Positions 18,027-28,011 of a DNA stretch of 64,000 nt are shown piece after piece; position 1 is the stretch's first letter; the number at the start of each line of letters is the position of its first letter. Source of the stretch: Candidatus Rifleibacterium amylolyticum (GTDB lineage Bacteria > Muiribacteriota > Ozemobacteria > Ozemobacterales > Ozemobacteraceae); NCBI GenBank assembly GCA_009917695.1, contig JAACJG010000004.1, positions 461,321 to 525,320 on the forward strand, read 5' to 3'. Position numbers and translations under genes: made by a program. Under the pieces are notes generated by a model. The model made no database searches. It saw only the letters and a list, made by a program, of their open reading frames with translations, and was not told where the DNA came from.

Positions 18027-21008
18027 ATGGCAAATTTGCAGCACAACACAGCTACCTCGCACAAAGGTCTGAATACCGCGCAGGTAACTGAAAATCGTAG
18101 TAAATATGGTTCTAATATTCTCACGCCAGCCGAAAGGGAGCCCTGGTGGCGTCTTCTGCTCGAAAAATTCGATGATCCGATAATCAGGATCCTCATGATT
18201 GCCGCGTTTATTGCAATAGGTGTCGGCTTTATCAATGGCGAGCATTTTGAAGGAATTGGAATTGTCATCGCGATTCTGCTGGCTACAACTCTGGCCTTTC
18301 TCAATGAATACAAGGCTGCCAAAGAGTTTGATATTCTTAATCAGGTTTCTGATGAAGCTCCGATTAAAGTTATCCGCGATGGCGCTTTTACTACTGTTCC
18401 CATCAAAGATCTGGTTTATGGCGATATTGTTCTGCTTGAAGCCGGAGATGAAGTGCCGGCCGATGGCAGAGTGCTCGAAGCCGTATCGCTGCAGATAGAT
18501 GAGGCGCGGCTTACCGGCGAATCTATGCCGGTAACCAAGCGGGTGCTCACTGGCGAAGAGTCTTCGGACAGCGAAGATAATGCTTATCCTCCCGACTTCG
18601 TATTGCGCAGTACCATGGTCTACGATGGTCACGGTGTAATCGAAGTTACAGCTGTCGGCGATGCAACCGAAATCGGTAAAGCAGCCAAAGCAGCCAGTGA
18701 AGATAGTGACGAACCAACGCCCCTCAATCGACAGCTCGACAGGTTGAGCAAACTGATTGGTGTAGTCGGTTTTTCTATCGCTTTTTTAACCTTTATTGCT
18801 TTGGTATTTAGAGATTACAGGTCAGGCGATCTGATGCTGAGCGCTGAACAATGGGGCTTTTCGCTGATTCTGTTCATCAGCGCCGTGATTGGCCTGGCAA
18901 AAGTCTGGATGCCGATTCTCGCAGACGGCTTTGAACTTGCCGGGCGCGAGCTGCGTCTGCCAAAAATCATCGAAGCTGGTGGTCTGAAAGCCTGGCTTAA
19001 GGTCGCCGTTGCCGGGTTACTTTTCTTCGTTCTATGCACCATCACTGGTGTATTGAGTGGTTTTTTGCCAGAAAACCCTTCTGGATGGCTCACAGCCATG
19101 GCAGTAAGTGACTTTCTCAAATTTTTCATGATTGCCGTTACCATAATAGTCGTGGCAGTTCCGGAAGGTTTGCCGATGAGCGTAACCTTGAGCCTGGCCT
19201 ATAGCATGCGCAAGATGACAGCTGCCAACAACCTGGTTCGGCGCATGCATGCCTGCGAAACCATTGGGGCAGCAACCGTGATCTGCTCAGATAAAACCGG
19301 AACTCTGACTCAGAACCGAATGGTCATGAATGCTGTTTTTTTTCCTGCTCTCACTTCTGGCGTCCTTAAGCCTGGGCTTGCAACCTCGGTCGAAAAAATT
19401 GTGGCAGAGTCGATGGCTGCCAATAGTACTGCTAATCTGAGTCGTAAAGACGAAAAGGTCACCGGGGTTCTTGGTAATCCTACCGAAGGCGCAACTCTGA
19501 TGTGGCTGGAAGAGCAGGGTGTTGATTATCTCCAGCTTCGCCAGGATTTCGCGCTCGAAATGCAATGGACATTTTCGACTGAGCGCAAGATGATGGGCTC
19601 ATACGGTTTGTCCGGTGCCGGCGGCGAGAAGATTCTGTATGTAAAGGGCGCGCCTGAGCTGATTTTGAGCCGCTGTAGCGAAATTCTCACTGATAAAGGA
19701 TTGCAGGCAATAAATCATTTCAGCGAAAAGATTGCGCTAGAGCTTAAACAGAGTCAGGCACGTGGTATGCGCACACTTGGCTTTGCCTTTCGCCGTGGCA
19801 TCGAGCACAAGCCGGTTGGTGATATAGACGGTGTTGCCCGTAATCTGGTCTGGCTTGGGTTTGTTGCCATCGCCGATCCGATCAGGCCGGAAGTGCCGCT
19901 CGCACTGAACCTTTGCCGCCGCGCTGGCGTAAAAGTTAAAATTATTACCGGCGACAACTCGAATACCGCCTGGGAAATAGCCCGACAGGCCGGTCTGGTC
20001 GAGCCTGGAGAGAATGCTGAGAAAATTCACATGACCGGTTATGATTTTCAGGCTCTATCTGATTCTGAGGCCGCTGCCAGAGCTCTCGACATCAAAATTC
20101 TGTCGCGCGCCCGCCCGGCAGACAAGCTCAAGATGGTAAGGCTTCTGCAGCAGAGCGGCGAAGTTGTTGCGGTCACCGGCGATGGCACGAACGATGCGCC
20201 GGCGCTAAATCATGCCAATGTCGGGCTTGCCATGGGCAAGACGGGCACTTCTGTCGCCAAGGAAGCCAGCGATATCATTCTGCTCGACGACTCGTTTCCC
20301 AGTGTCGTCAAAGGCATTATGTGGGGGCGTTCGCTTTACGACAACATCCAGCGCTTTATCATGTTCCAGCTTACCATCAATGTTGTGGCGCTGGCTGTTG
20401 CCCTTACCGGCCCATTCATCGGCATAAAAATGCCGCTGACCGTGGTGCAGATGCTTTGGGTTAATCTGATAATGGATACCTTTGCCGCGCTGGCACTTGC
20501 TACTGAACCACCACACTGGAAGGTAATGGCGCGCCTGCCCAGAAGAGCAGAAGATTTTATCGTATCGGCGCCAATGTATCGTCATATATTGGGTGTTGGC
20601 GCGTTGTTTTATCTTTTTCTTATCGCGTTTCTCAAATATTTTCAGAGCGATGGCACCGTTGATGTCAAAGAACTTTCCGTGTTTTTCACGACTTTTGTCA
20701 TGCTCCAGGTCTGGAACATGTTCAATGCGCGCGCACTTGGTTTCAGTCATTCTGCCTTCAGGCGGCTTGGCGAAAACCATGGCTTTATCGTGATTTTACC
20801 GGCCATAGTGATAGTTCAATTCCTGATCGTCCAGTATGGCAGCACCATGTTCAGAACCGAACCTCTGTCGTTAGCCACCTGGATGATCATAATTGCAGGC
20901 ACTTCAATCGTGCTCTGGGCCGGCGAGCTTTGGCGAAAGATTTTTAACACAACACGGCACGGCGAAATCGAAGATTTATCGCCATTTGAAGAGCTGGCCG
21001 ACAAGTGA
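18027..21008 (+). CDS. P-type Ca2+-transporting ATPase (PMCA/type IIB-like)
   Basis: A 993-residue P-type ATPase with TGES (163-166), PEGLP (379-383) in the ion-binding M4 helix, the phosphorylated Asp422 in DKTGTLT, and TGDGTNDAP (717-725). The NLVRRMHACETIGAATVICSD context around M4-M5 is that of plasma-membrane Ca2+ ATPases, so it should export Ca2+ across the inner membrane. Unusually, about 100 residues with two extra hydrophobic segments lie between M3 (about 242-264) and M4 (about 366). It follows the cyclase by 30 nt and could share its transcript; GGAGT precedes the ATG at 18027. Confidence 0.93.
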   Translation: MANLQHNTATSHKGLNTAQVTENRSKYGSNILTPAEREPWWRLLLEKFDDPIIRILMIAAFIAIGVGFINGEHFEGIGIVIAILLATTLAFLNEYKAAKEFDILNQVSDEAPIKVIRDGAFTTVPIKDLVYGDIVLLEAGDEVPADGRVLEAVSLQIDEARLTGESMPVTKRVLTGEESSDSEDNAYPPDFVLRSTMVYDGHGVIEVTAVGDATEIGKAAKAASEDSDEPTPLNRQLDRLSKLIGVVGFSIAFLTFIALVFRDYRSGDLMLSAEQWGFSLILFISAVIGLAKVWMPILADGFELAGRELRLPKIIEAGGLKAWLKVAVAGLLFFVLCTITGVLSGFLPENPSGWLTAMAVSDFLKFFMIAVTIIVVAVPEGLPMSVTLSLAYSMRKMTAANNLVRRMHACETIGAATVICSDKTGTLTQNRMVMNAVFFPALTSGVLKPGLATSVEKIVAESMAANSTANLSRKDEKVTGVLGNPTEGATLMWLEEQGVDYLQLRQDFALEMQWTFSTERKMMGSYGLSGAGGEKILYVKGAPELILSRCSEILTDKGLQAINHFSEKIALELKQSQARGMRTLGFAFRRGIEHKPVGDIDGVARNLVWLGFVAIADPIRPEVPLALNLCRRAGVKVKIITGDNSNTAWEIARQAGLVEPGENAEKIHMTGYDFQALSDSEAAARALDIKILSRARPADKLKMVRLLQQSGEVVAVTGDGTNDAPALNHANVGLAMGKTGTSVAKEASDIILLDDSFPSVVKGIMWGRSLYDNIQRFIMFQLTINVVALAVALTGPFIGIKMPLTVVQMLWVNLIMDTFAALALATEPPHWKVMARLPRRAEDFIVSAPMYRHILGVGALFYLFLIAFLKYFQSDGTVDVKELSVFFTTFVMLQVWNMFNARALGFSHSAFRRLGENHGFIVILPAIVIVQFLIVQYGSTMFRTEPLSLATWMIIIAGTSIVLWAGELWRKIFNTTRHGEIEDLSPFEELADK

Positions 21009-21009
21009 G

Positions 21010-21044
21010 AAAACCCCGAAACCGCATAGTATACGGCTTCGGGG
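21010..21044 (-). terminator. Intrinsic terminator after the 78-residue protein gene
   Basis: On the minus strand the stem CCCCGAAGCCG/CGGTTTCGGGG (11 bp with one G-T pair) and a 9-nt loop are followed by TTTTCTC. It sits 40 nt past the stop at 21085 and directly abuts the ATPase stop, so the hairpin may serve both directions. Confidence 0.7.
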
Positions 21045-21084
21045 CCAATCTCAGAACGGGGGAGAATTATTATCCCGAAATTTG

Positions 21085-21321
21085 TCAGGCTGCCAGCTGT
21101 TCGTTGCCTTCGTCGCGAAGCAGATTGATTTCGCCACGACTGATATCATACAGGCGCTGCTGAATCTTTGCCTGAACGATGTCAAGGCCGTTGGGCAGAT
21201 CAAGCAGGTTGGCATCTTTGCCGAGTATGTCTTTATACGCTGATTTGATATGCTGAATCATTCTGATGCGGAATTCGGCATCGGTTTTTGCCTGGTACAG
21301 CGGGGTTTTCGGCAGAATCAT
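21085..21321 (-). CDS. Small conserved-looking protein of unknown function
   Basis: A 78-residue soluble protein, mostly helical by composition, with no signal peptide or Cys/His motif. It is supported as a gene by AAGGAG 7 nt upstream of the ATG and by its own terminator downstream. I do not recognise the family. It is separated by 120 nt from dapB upstream on the same strand, so it may be the last gene of that unit. Confidence 0.72.
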   Translation of the reverse strand: MILPKTPLYQAKTDAEFRIRMIQHIKSAYKDILGKDANLLDLPNGLDIVQAKIQQRLYDISRGEINLLRDEGNEQLAA

Positions 21322-21441
21322 GTTTGAGCTCCTTGTCGAATTTGTTTTGTTCTTCAGGAACTATCGACCAGCCGAAGAGTTTTTTTGAGATCTTTTTTCA
21401 GCTCACGCTGTAATCGCCTGCAACAGCGCAAAACAGAGATG

Positions 21442-22191
21442 TCAGATTTCGAGCCCGACTTTAAGCCCGGTAAATGAATACATCTGTGACAGTGCTATGC
21501 CGATGCCCGGCATAAAAGAATCGCGATTGAGTGAGTCGTGTCTGATGGTAAGTGTCTGTCCGATGTCGCCGAATATCACGGTCTGATGGGCTACCAGCCC
21601 GGGCAGGCGGACTGAATGTATCGGTACCTGTTCAGCCGTTGATTCGTCTTTAATGCCAAGCTCGTCAAGAATGTGCTGCCGGGTTCTTATTGCTGTACCA
21701 GAAGGTTTGTCCAGCTTCTGCGGATGGTGCATTTCGATGATTTCGACATTCTTCATGTATTTTGCCGCTTTGCGGGCGAAATCCATCATCAGTATCGCAC
21801 CTATGGCAAAGTTGGGAACAATCATGACAGCCGTATTCATTTTGCGGGCAAGGTTGTCGAGCTTGATCTGGTCTTCCTGATTTATCCCGGTCGTTCCAAT
21901 AAGAACCGGAATCTTTGCCTGCAGGCAGATCGCAGTATTTGCTACTACTGCGTCTGGTACAGTGAAATCGATGGCTATATCAATTTTTGCGTCAGAAAGA
22001 GTCGTTTGCAGATTGCCTGAAACCTGAATTCCAGTGGTGCCCAGTCCTAATACCGCGCCGAGATCGTCACCGGTTCTGGTGCTGTCTATGCCTGCGGCAA
22101 GCTCGTAATCGTTATGGGAAAGCAGGTATCGGCAGACTACCTGCCCCATTTTGCCACAACAGCCAATAACTGCAACCTTTTTACGCTTCAT
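21442..22191 (-). CDS. dapB: 4-hydroxy-tetrahydrodipicolinate reductase DapB
   Basis: A 249-residue protein of normal length. The NAD(P)-binding motif GCCGKMG (10-16) and the substrate/catalytic motif HHPQKLDKPSGTA (155-167) are intact, with GTTG at 99-102. It reduces 4-hydroxy-tetrahydrodipicolinate in the diaminopimelate/lysine pathway, which supplies meso-DAP for peptidoglycan. It lies 14 nt downstream of dut, last of the operon aminotransferase-dut-dapB. The start ATG at 22191 has GAGGAA upstream. Confidence 0.97.
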   Translation of the reverse strand: MKRKKVAVIGCCGKMGQVVCRYLLSHNDYELAAGIDSTRTGDDLGAVLGLGTTGIQVSGNLQTTLSDAKIDIAIDFTVPDAVVANTAICLQAKIPVLIGTTGINQEDQIKLDNLARKMNTAVMIVPNFAIGAILMMDFARKAAKYMKNVEIIEMHHPQKLDKPSGTAIRTRQHILDELGIKDESTAEQVPIHSVRLPGLVAHQTVIFGDIGQTLTIRHDSLNRDSFMPGIGIALSQMYSFTGLKVGLEI

Positions 22192-22205
22192 GTTATTCCT
22201 CGCTT

Positions 22206-22661
22206 TTATCTGGTTCCGGTTGAGCCGAAGCCACCTTCGCCTCGACCTGATGTCTCAAGAGAATCTGTTTTAACAAAATCTACAGTGGTTACCCGCGCAA
22301 ATACAAGCTGCGCAATGCGCATGCCGGGCTCGATTAAAAAATCATCCTGCCCGTGGTTGATGAGAATAGCACATACTTCACCACGATAATCGCTGTCTAT
22401 GGTGCCTGGCGCGTTCAAAACCGTCACGCCATGTTTGGCGGCCAGGCCTGAGCGCGGTCGTACCTGGCACTCGATTCCGTTCGGCATCGATATACGCAGA
22501 CCGGTGGGAACTTTGGCAAAACTGCCGGCTTTAAGCAGGATCTGCTGGCTGGCGCAAAGGTCGTAGCCAGCAGACCCTGTGGTTGCCTGTAATGGTATGC
22601 TTACACCGGGCCGGTCTTCGAGTTGAACATATACGACCGGAATGGTCTGGGCATCATGCAT
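22206..22661 (-). CDS. dut: Deoxyuridine 5'-triphosphate nucleotidohydrolase
   Basis: About 151 residues from the ATG at 22661; an earlier in-frame start at 22703 would add an unneeded Lys-rich stretch inside the upstream gene. All five trimeric dUTPase motifs are seen: AGYDL (31-35), RPRSGLA (68-74), NAPGTIDSDYRGE (83-95), GMRIAQLV (113-120) and the P-loop-like RGEGGFGSTG (140-149). It hydrolyses dUTP to dUMP and keeps uracil out of DNA. Its start overlaps the aminotransferase stop by 8 nt, implying coupled translation since no clear ribosome-binding site is visible. Confidence 0.97.
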   Translation of the reverse strand: MHDAQTIPVVYVQLEDRPGVSIPLQATTGSAGYDLCASQQILLKAGSFAKVPTGLRISMPNGIECQVRPRSGLAAKHGVTVLNAPGTIDSDYRGEVCAILINHGQDDFLIEPGMRIAQLVFARVTTVDFVKTDSLETSGRGEGGFGSTGTR

Positions 22662-23892
22662 TGGCCGCAGCAGCCTTTTCTTTGCCAGATTCGCTTTCTT
22701 CAAGCTTCTTGAACTGATTTATCGCGACTGCAAGCGCGGTCATCGCTTTTTCGAGCTTTTCGACCTCGAGAACATAGCTGATACGGATTTCATTGAAACC
22801 CAGGCCCGGAGTTACATAAAAGCCTGCTGCCGGGGCAACCAGCACTGTACTGTTTTCATGCGTGAAATCAGTAAGCAGCCACTGGGCAAAACGCTCGGCA
22901 TTTTTGATCGGCAGCTTGGCAATAACGTAAAAGGCGCCGGTTGGCACTTCGCAAACGACTCCGGGAGCTTTGGCAAGACCGGCCATGACCGTGTCGCGCC
23001 GGCGCTGGTATTCTTCAAGAATTGGTGCAAAATACGAGGGGTCCATGAGCATGCCGGCGCGGGCGCCCCATTGCTCAACAGTGGGCGAACTGAGTCTGGC
23101 CTGAGCAAACTTCATGCAGGCGCCCATAACAGCCTTGTTGCGGCTGGCAACTACACCGATACGCGCACCGCAGGCTGAGTAGCGCTTTGAAATACTGTCG
23201 ATAAGAATTGCATGCTGATCCATGCCTTCGATCTGCAGGATCGAGGTGTGATGCAGTCCGTCATAAGTGAATTCACGATAGACTTCGTCAGCAATGACAT
23301 ACAGTTTGTGCTTTTTCGCAATAAAGGCCAGGTCTTCGAGAGCTTTGGCCGAATAAACCGTGCCCGTTGGATTGTTGGGGTTGCAGATCAGGATGCCGCG
23401 TGTTTTTGGGGTAACGGCCTTTTCGATGGTTTCGACGCTTGGCAGTTGAAAGCCATCTTCAGCATAAGTGGTGATAGCCTTGAGGTTGATGCCAGTCTCA
23501 AGAGCCATGCCGTTGTAATTTGTATAAAATGGCTCGAATACTATTATTTCGTCGCCCGGATCACAGATAGAGAGAAAGGCGAAAAAGATCGCTTCACTGC
23601 CGCCGGTCGTGACGATAATGTCTTCCGGGGCAAGTTCAATGCGGTTCTGCCGGTAATATCCCGAGAAAGCTTCGACAAGAAAGTCTTCGCCCTGAGAGGG
23701 ACTGTAAGCGAGAACTTCCTGGTCAAAATTCCTGATGGCGTCTCTGATCGGCTGCGGTGTCGGTATGTCAGGCTGCCCGATGTTGAGCGGGTAGACAGTT
23801 ACACCTTTTTTTCTGGCCGCTACGGCATAAGGGATAAGTTTGCGGATTGGAGAAGCCTGCATTTCTTCGGCTCTGAGCGAAATCTTTTTCAT
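22654..23892 (-). CDS. Class I aminotransferase (aspartate aminotransferase-like)
   Basis: A 412-residue PLP-dependent fold-type I aminotransferase. Visible are NPNNPTG (171-177), ADEVYREF (201-208) and the Schiff-base Lys246 in SISKRYSA, plus the conserved terminal Arg in NEIRISYVL. The N-terminal MQASPIRKL and LNIGQPDIPTP place it among aspartate/alanine aminotransferases of subgroup I-gamma-like type. A role in aspartate supply would fit the downstream dapB of the aspartate family, but substrate cannot be proven by eye. The ATG at 23892 has AGGAAAGG upstream; it heads the operon. The Ala/Glu-rich tail is longer than usual. Confidence 0.92.
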   Translation of the reverse strand: MKKISLRAEEMQASPIRKLIPYAVAARKKGVTVYPLNIGQPDIPTPQPIRDAIRNFDQEVLAYSPSQGEDFLVEAFSGYYRQNRIELAPEDIIVTTGGSEAIFFAFLSICDPGDEIIVFEPFYTNYNGMALETGINLKAITTYAEDGFQLPSVETIEKAVTPKTRGILICNPNNPTGTVYSAKALEDLAFIAKKHKLYVIADEVYREFTYDGLHHTSILQIEGMDQHAILIDSISKRYSACGARIGVVASRNKAVMGACMKFAQARLSSPTVEQWGARAGMLMDPSYFAPILEEYQRRRDTVMAGLAKAPGVVCEVPTGAFYVIAKLPIKNAERFAQWLLTDFTHENSTVLVAPAAGFYVTPGLGFNEIRISYVLEVEKLEKAMTALAVAINQFKKLEESESGKEKAAAANA

Positions 23893-24035
23893 CTACACTT
23901 TCCTTTCCTGAGGTTCCCTCAAGTTCTTTTGTTCACATTAGCCTATTTGCCAGAAAAATGTAACTCCATTTTTGTTTTTCTTTCAACCTTTTGTTTCTAA
24001 TGATTCTGACGATTTTTTCCGAGAACTATGAGTGA

Positions 24036-26042
24036 ATGAAAAAAATCAGATATATACTGACGCTTTTGCTGTTTGTTGTAATTCTCGCTCACGCTGGTTG
24101 TATGAACTCAGAATCAACCGGGCGTGGCGGTGTTTCGGGCATTGTTACCAATTCTTATGGTGACCCGCTGAGCGGAGTAAAGGTTTCATGCCCTGAAGGC
24201 TCGACCATGTCTGACATTTACGGCAAGTGGATGTTGGAATCATTGCCGGTGCAGACGACAGAACTTACTGCAAGCCGTGAAAATTATCAGACACAGAAAA
24301 TTACCGTTGATGTAATAAACGGCGAGACAGTTGAAAACATTGTTTTTGCCATGGCTTCTGCTGGCGATATCTTCGACGTGCAGATCGGTTCGATAACTTC
24401 TACTTCAGCGATGGTAACTTTTTACACGAGAGCGAGAGCTGTCGGCTATGTGAAGTATGGTCGCAGTGCATTGCTTGAAGAATCGACATTCAGTGATACC
24501 GAAGCTGTCTATACACATCAGTACAACCTGACCGGACTTGTGCCGGCGAGCACATACCGTCTCAAATGCATGGCTACCGATGAGAATGGCAGAGTTTTAG
24601 AGTCCGATCTGAAAACCTTTAACACGCCATATACCATGCGCCCGGAAGCTCCGACCAATCTGATCAGCAGCAAGACTGCCAGCTCCAATATTATCAAGCT
24701 GGACTGGAACGCGGCTACAGGCGCAGATTTTTCCGGATACAATGTGTATCGAGCCGAATCTTCGCAGGGGCCGTTCACTCTTGTCGGTACGGTAAATCAG
24801 AACAGCTATTCTGACAACGAGGTATATCCGGGAATCAAATACTATTACCGGGTAACCAGTATCGCCGGAACCGGCGAAGAATCTTCGCCTTCTCAGGTAA
24901 CATCATTTTTGCTTCCGGGTGTAATGTCGATCAATGCTGTCTGGAAAGCTCAGGACTCGCCCTATTATTTGACCGGCGACCTGACGGTAGCCCCCGGCGT
25001 CAGTCTGGTTATCGACAAGGGAGTAACGGTTAATGTTTCTTCTGCTGAACAGTGGGACGCTGAATCTGAAGACGATCTCGTAGAATTGAGAGTTCAAGGA
25101 ACTCTGATGATTCAGGGAACTGCTGACCAGCCGGTTGTTATGACTTCCGGCAGCGGCGCACCTGCCGCCGGAGACTGGCAGGGAGTCATATTCGATGTCG
25201 CAGCCGATCTCGGCGCCAGCCTGATCAAAGGCCTGCATCTGTCGTTTGCCGAATACGGTCTCGATGGTCTATCAGGCCTGCCTCAGATTACTGCATCACG
25301 TTTTATCAACTGCCGGGTTGCTGGAGCCAGAAGTAGCTCATCCCGCACTGATCTGCTGATCGAGAATAACTATTTCGACAGTTGCGCTTCAGGGCTGCTG
25401 ATACAGGATAACAACGTAAATGTCACTCTTACCGGCAACCAGGTCGTTCGCTGCGTATATGGCATTGTCTGCCGCGATAACAAATACGCGAAGATCGAAA
25501 GCAATAAGATTGGCTTTTCGGGTGTAAGCGGTCTCGACGTTGGTAATACCGGCGTTACTTCTGTTGTCAGATACAATACAGTCGGGTGGGGATCGACCGG
25601 CACCGGCTTGATCTGCCGCGGAAACGACGAAATCAGGCGAAATACTTTGCATGCCAATATCGGTATAGAGATAAGAGACACGGCGCAGGCGGTTATCAGA
25701 AGCAATCTCATGCTGGTCGATAAGTCGCGTAATGGAATCGGAGTGCTTTATACCGGCGATGTTCCCTATAATTTCGCCACTGCCAGCAAGACGGTAACCA
25801 TTCAAAACAATGCGGTATGGAACGTGACAACTCAGACCGCCAAGTATGCCAATTCTGATGGCACCTATCTCGCTGCTTCAGCCGATGTTGGCTTGTCGCA
25901 GGCCAGCGGGCCGGCTTTGCAGGGCGGCGATCCGTTTCAGGAATTCCCTAATCTGAATTTCAGTTATGTGCCTTCCACTGGCAGTGGTCTGTTCGGCCAG
26001 GGTTACGATGGTGAAACAGTTGGAGCTGAGAATGTGCCTTAG
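24036..26042 (+). CDS. Lipoprotein with regulatory-like, FN3 and beta-helix domains (first of three paralogues)
   Basis: A 668-residue protein with a lipoprotein signal peptide (lipobox HAGC, Cys21). Residues about 33-110 are a carboxypeptidase regulatory-like beta-sandwich (VSGIVTNSYGDPLSGVKVSC). Two fibronectin type III-like domains follow (about 115-200 and 205-295; the second has WNAATGADFSGYNVYRAES). The C-terminal 350 residues are a right-handed parallel beta-helix with repeated Asn-rich turns (IENNYFDS, LTGNQVVRC, IESNKIGFS). Such proteins bind or cleave polysaccharide at the cell surface; no catalytic residues can be named. It overlaps the next paralogue by 11 nt. Confidence 0.88.
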   Translation: MKKIRYILTLLLFVVILAHAGCMNSESTGRGGVSGIVTNSYGDPLSGVKVSCPEGSTMSDIYGKWMLESLPVQTTELTASRENYQTQKITVDVINGETVENIVFAMASAGDIFDVQIGSITSTSAMVTFYTRARAVGYVKYGRSALLEESTFSDTEAVYTHQYNLTGLVPASTYRLKCMATDENGRVLESDLKTFNTPYTMRPEAPTNLISSKTASSNIIKLDWNAATGADFSGYNVYRAESSQGPFTLVGTVNQNSYSDNEVYPGIKYYYRVTSIAGTGEESSPSQVTSFLLPGVMSINAVWKAQDSPYYLTGDLTVAPGVSLVIDKGVTVNVSSAEQWDAESEDDLVELRVQGTLMIQGTADQPVVMTSGSGAPAAGDWQGVIFDVAADLGASLIKGLHLSFAEYGLDGLSGLPQITASRFINCRVAGARSSSSRTDLLIENNYFDSCASGLLIQDNNVNVTLTGNQVVRCVYGIVCRDNKYAKIESNKIGFSGVSGLDVGNTGVTSVVRYNTVGWGSTGTGLICRGNDEIRRNTLHANIGIEIRDTAQAVIRSNLMLVDKSRNGIGVLYTGDVPYNFATASKTVTIQNNAVWNVTTQTAKYANSDGTYLAASADVGLSQASGPALQGGDPFQEFPNLNFSYVPSTGSGLFGQGYDGETVGAENVP

Positions 26043-28008
26043 TGAACGCAAAAAACTGCTGCTGACAGGTGTTGCCGCAGGCATGCTGCTGTTACTGTCG
26101 CTGTTGTCTGGTTGCGGTCTCAGACAGTCTCAGACCGGCAGTTTGAGCAGTCGGGTCATAGATGCCGACGGCAACGCCGTGGTGAATGCAGTTGTGTTTT
26201 CGATATTTGCCGAGCAGGAAAAGGTTTACAGCGGTATCGATGGCAGCTTTTATTTGTCTGAACTGCCTGCTGGCCTTAATAATATCGTGATAATGCATAA
26301 TGATTACGCTCTTGAAGAGCGCCAGGTAGAGATCAAATCAGACGATGCAACAGTAATCGAATACATCAGGCTCGATCGTGCCAATGCGCCGCATCGAATT
26401 TTTAACATTCAGGTTGCCGATGTGGCATCGACCAGCGTACGCATAACCTGGAATACCTATCGCAGCGTGGCCTGCAACATCGAATATGGAAAAACCATGA
26501 GTTATGGCACAATATATCGAGAAGAACGGCCGGCCGAGCAGCATGCAGTTATCTTGACCGATCTTGAGCCGGAGACGGTCTATCATTTCAGAGTTCAATA
26601 CATTGACGATGAGTCGGTAAGTCACTATTCATACGATTTTCCGTTCAGAACCGACAGCGCTGATCGGCCGGTTCAGCCGCTTACTGCAAAACTGCGACCT
26701 CTTGTTTCCCTCGGCGTCGTTGAAGTTGAGTGGGAAGCAGCCAGCACCGGCAATTCAGCCAATGGCTACAACATTTACCGCCTGGTCAATGATAATGAAT
26801 GGCAGCGTATCAACGATACAACGATAAGTCTCGATGAATCGGTCTTCGCTGATATCAATGCTGAAGCCGGAACTTTCTGCCGCTATGCCGTTACAGCAGT
26901 TAACGCTTTTGGCGCTGAATCTGAAAAAACCGTTTCAGAAACCGTATTTGTTCCGGGTATTATCAATCGCGATGTGACAATTCGCGCGACCGATTCGCCT
27001 GTATCGATATATTCGGATCTCGTGATAACAGCCGGAATCAACTTTTCGGTTGAAGCGGGCGTCGAGTTTCTTATCGCAGAATCAGATGCATTTAAAGCCG
27101 GTCTCGATGAAGATCGCATTGAGATTCAGGTGCATGGTCGCATCTCGTTGCAGGGCAGTTTGGAAAAGCCGGTTAAATTTGGCCCGTTACAGGGTTCAGG
27201 TCGGCGTGATCACTGGGCCGGTTTCAGGATTGTTTCGAGTCAGACCGGTGTGTCGGAAATGGTTAATACCCAGATGTTTGGCTGCAGCGGGTATGCTTTG
27301 ACGGTTGTCGCCGAACGCATTCAGATTTCAGGACTGGCGATAAGCTATTGTGAAAATGGCATGTCATTGTCTGGATTGCGCGATACGCTCGAGCTGAATG
27401 ACTGTAAGTTTTCAGAAATTACCGGTACTGCGCTGAAGGTTAATAAATGCCGGCGTGTAATTGTTGACGGTGCAGATTTCTCAGAGGTTACCAGCGCCAT
27501 CGAAAATTTCACCGACTATGCTGACGATCAGCTGATGGTGCGCGATACATCGATTATGTGTCTCAAAACTGGTATCTCTGGCATTTTTGGCAAGTCAAAG
27601 ATTTACAATGTTCTGCTGGTTGCTGATGTTGGCACCGCAATGAAGATCGAAAACACTCTGACCGGCCGCGAAAACTTTATCGATCATTGTACCATCGATG
27701 CTCAGAACGGCATTCTGGTAGAGCAGGGCGATATAACTATCGAGAATAACATTATTGTCAATCGTGCACAGAAAGGTGTTGTCGGCATCAGCAACAGTTC
27801 GATACTGACGCCTGATTACGTCTTCAACAACGTTTATGGCTATACAACGGCTTATCAGGGTTGTGCCGCCGGTGATGGCGGGGTGCAGACGGATCCGAAA
27901 TTCGTTGGCGGTAATCCGTTCGATTATAATCTGGCGCCCGATTCGACCTTGCGCCTGCAGGACCGGTTCGGCTCAGAAATGGGCAGATACGGCAACTCGA
28001 GGTTGTAA
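26032..28008 (+). CDS. Lipoprotein with regulatory-like, FN3 and beta-helix domains (second paralogue)
   Basis: About 658 residues from the ATG at 26032, chosen because TGGAG lies 7 nt upstream and the Lys-rich signal peptide begins there. The lipobox is LSGC. The order is as in its neighbours: regulatory-like domain (SLSSRVIDADGNAVVNAVVF), two FN3-like domains (VTWN-type strand RITWNTYRS; VEVEWEAAS...GYNIYRL), a linker (FVPGIINRDVTIRATDSPVS) and a beta-helix. Its end overlaps none, but the third copy starts 3 nt after its stop. The linker motif VPGxIxxDVTxxAxxSP recurs in all three copies. Confidence 0.87.
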   Translation: MCLSERKKLLLTGVAAGMLLLLSLLSGCGLRQSQTGSLSSRVIDADGNAVVNAVVFSIFAEQEKVYSGIDGSFYLSELPAGLNNIVIMHNDYALEERQVEIKSDDATVIEYIRLDRANAPHRIFNIQVADVASTSVRITWNTYRSVACNIEYGKTMSYGTIYREERPAEQHAVILTDLEPETVYHFRVQYIDDESVSHYSYDFPFRTDSADRPVQPLTAKLRPLVSLGVVEVEWEAASTGNSANGYNIYRLVNDNEWQRINDTTISLDESVFADINAEAGTFCRYAVTAVNAFGAESEKTVSETVFVPGIINRDVTIRATDSPVSIYSDLVITAGINFSVEAGVEFLIAESDAFKAGLDEDRIEIQVHGRISLQGSLEKPVKFGPLQGSGRRDHWAGFRIVSSQTGVSEMVNTQMFGCSGYALTVVAERIQISGLAISYCENGMSLSGLRDTLELNDCKFSEITGTALKVNKCRRVIVDGADFSEVTSAIENFTDYADDQLMVRDTSIMCLKTGISGIFGKSKIYNVLLVADVGTAMKIENTLTGRENFIDHCTIDAQNGILVEQGDITIENNIIVNRAQKGVVGISNSSILTPDYVFNNVYGYTTAYQGCAAGDGGVQTDPKFVGGNPFDYNLAPDSTLRLQDRFGSEMGRYGNSRL

Positions 28009-28011
28009 GGC

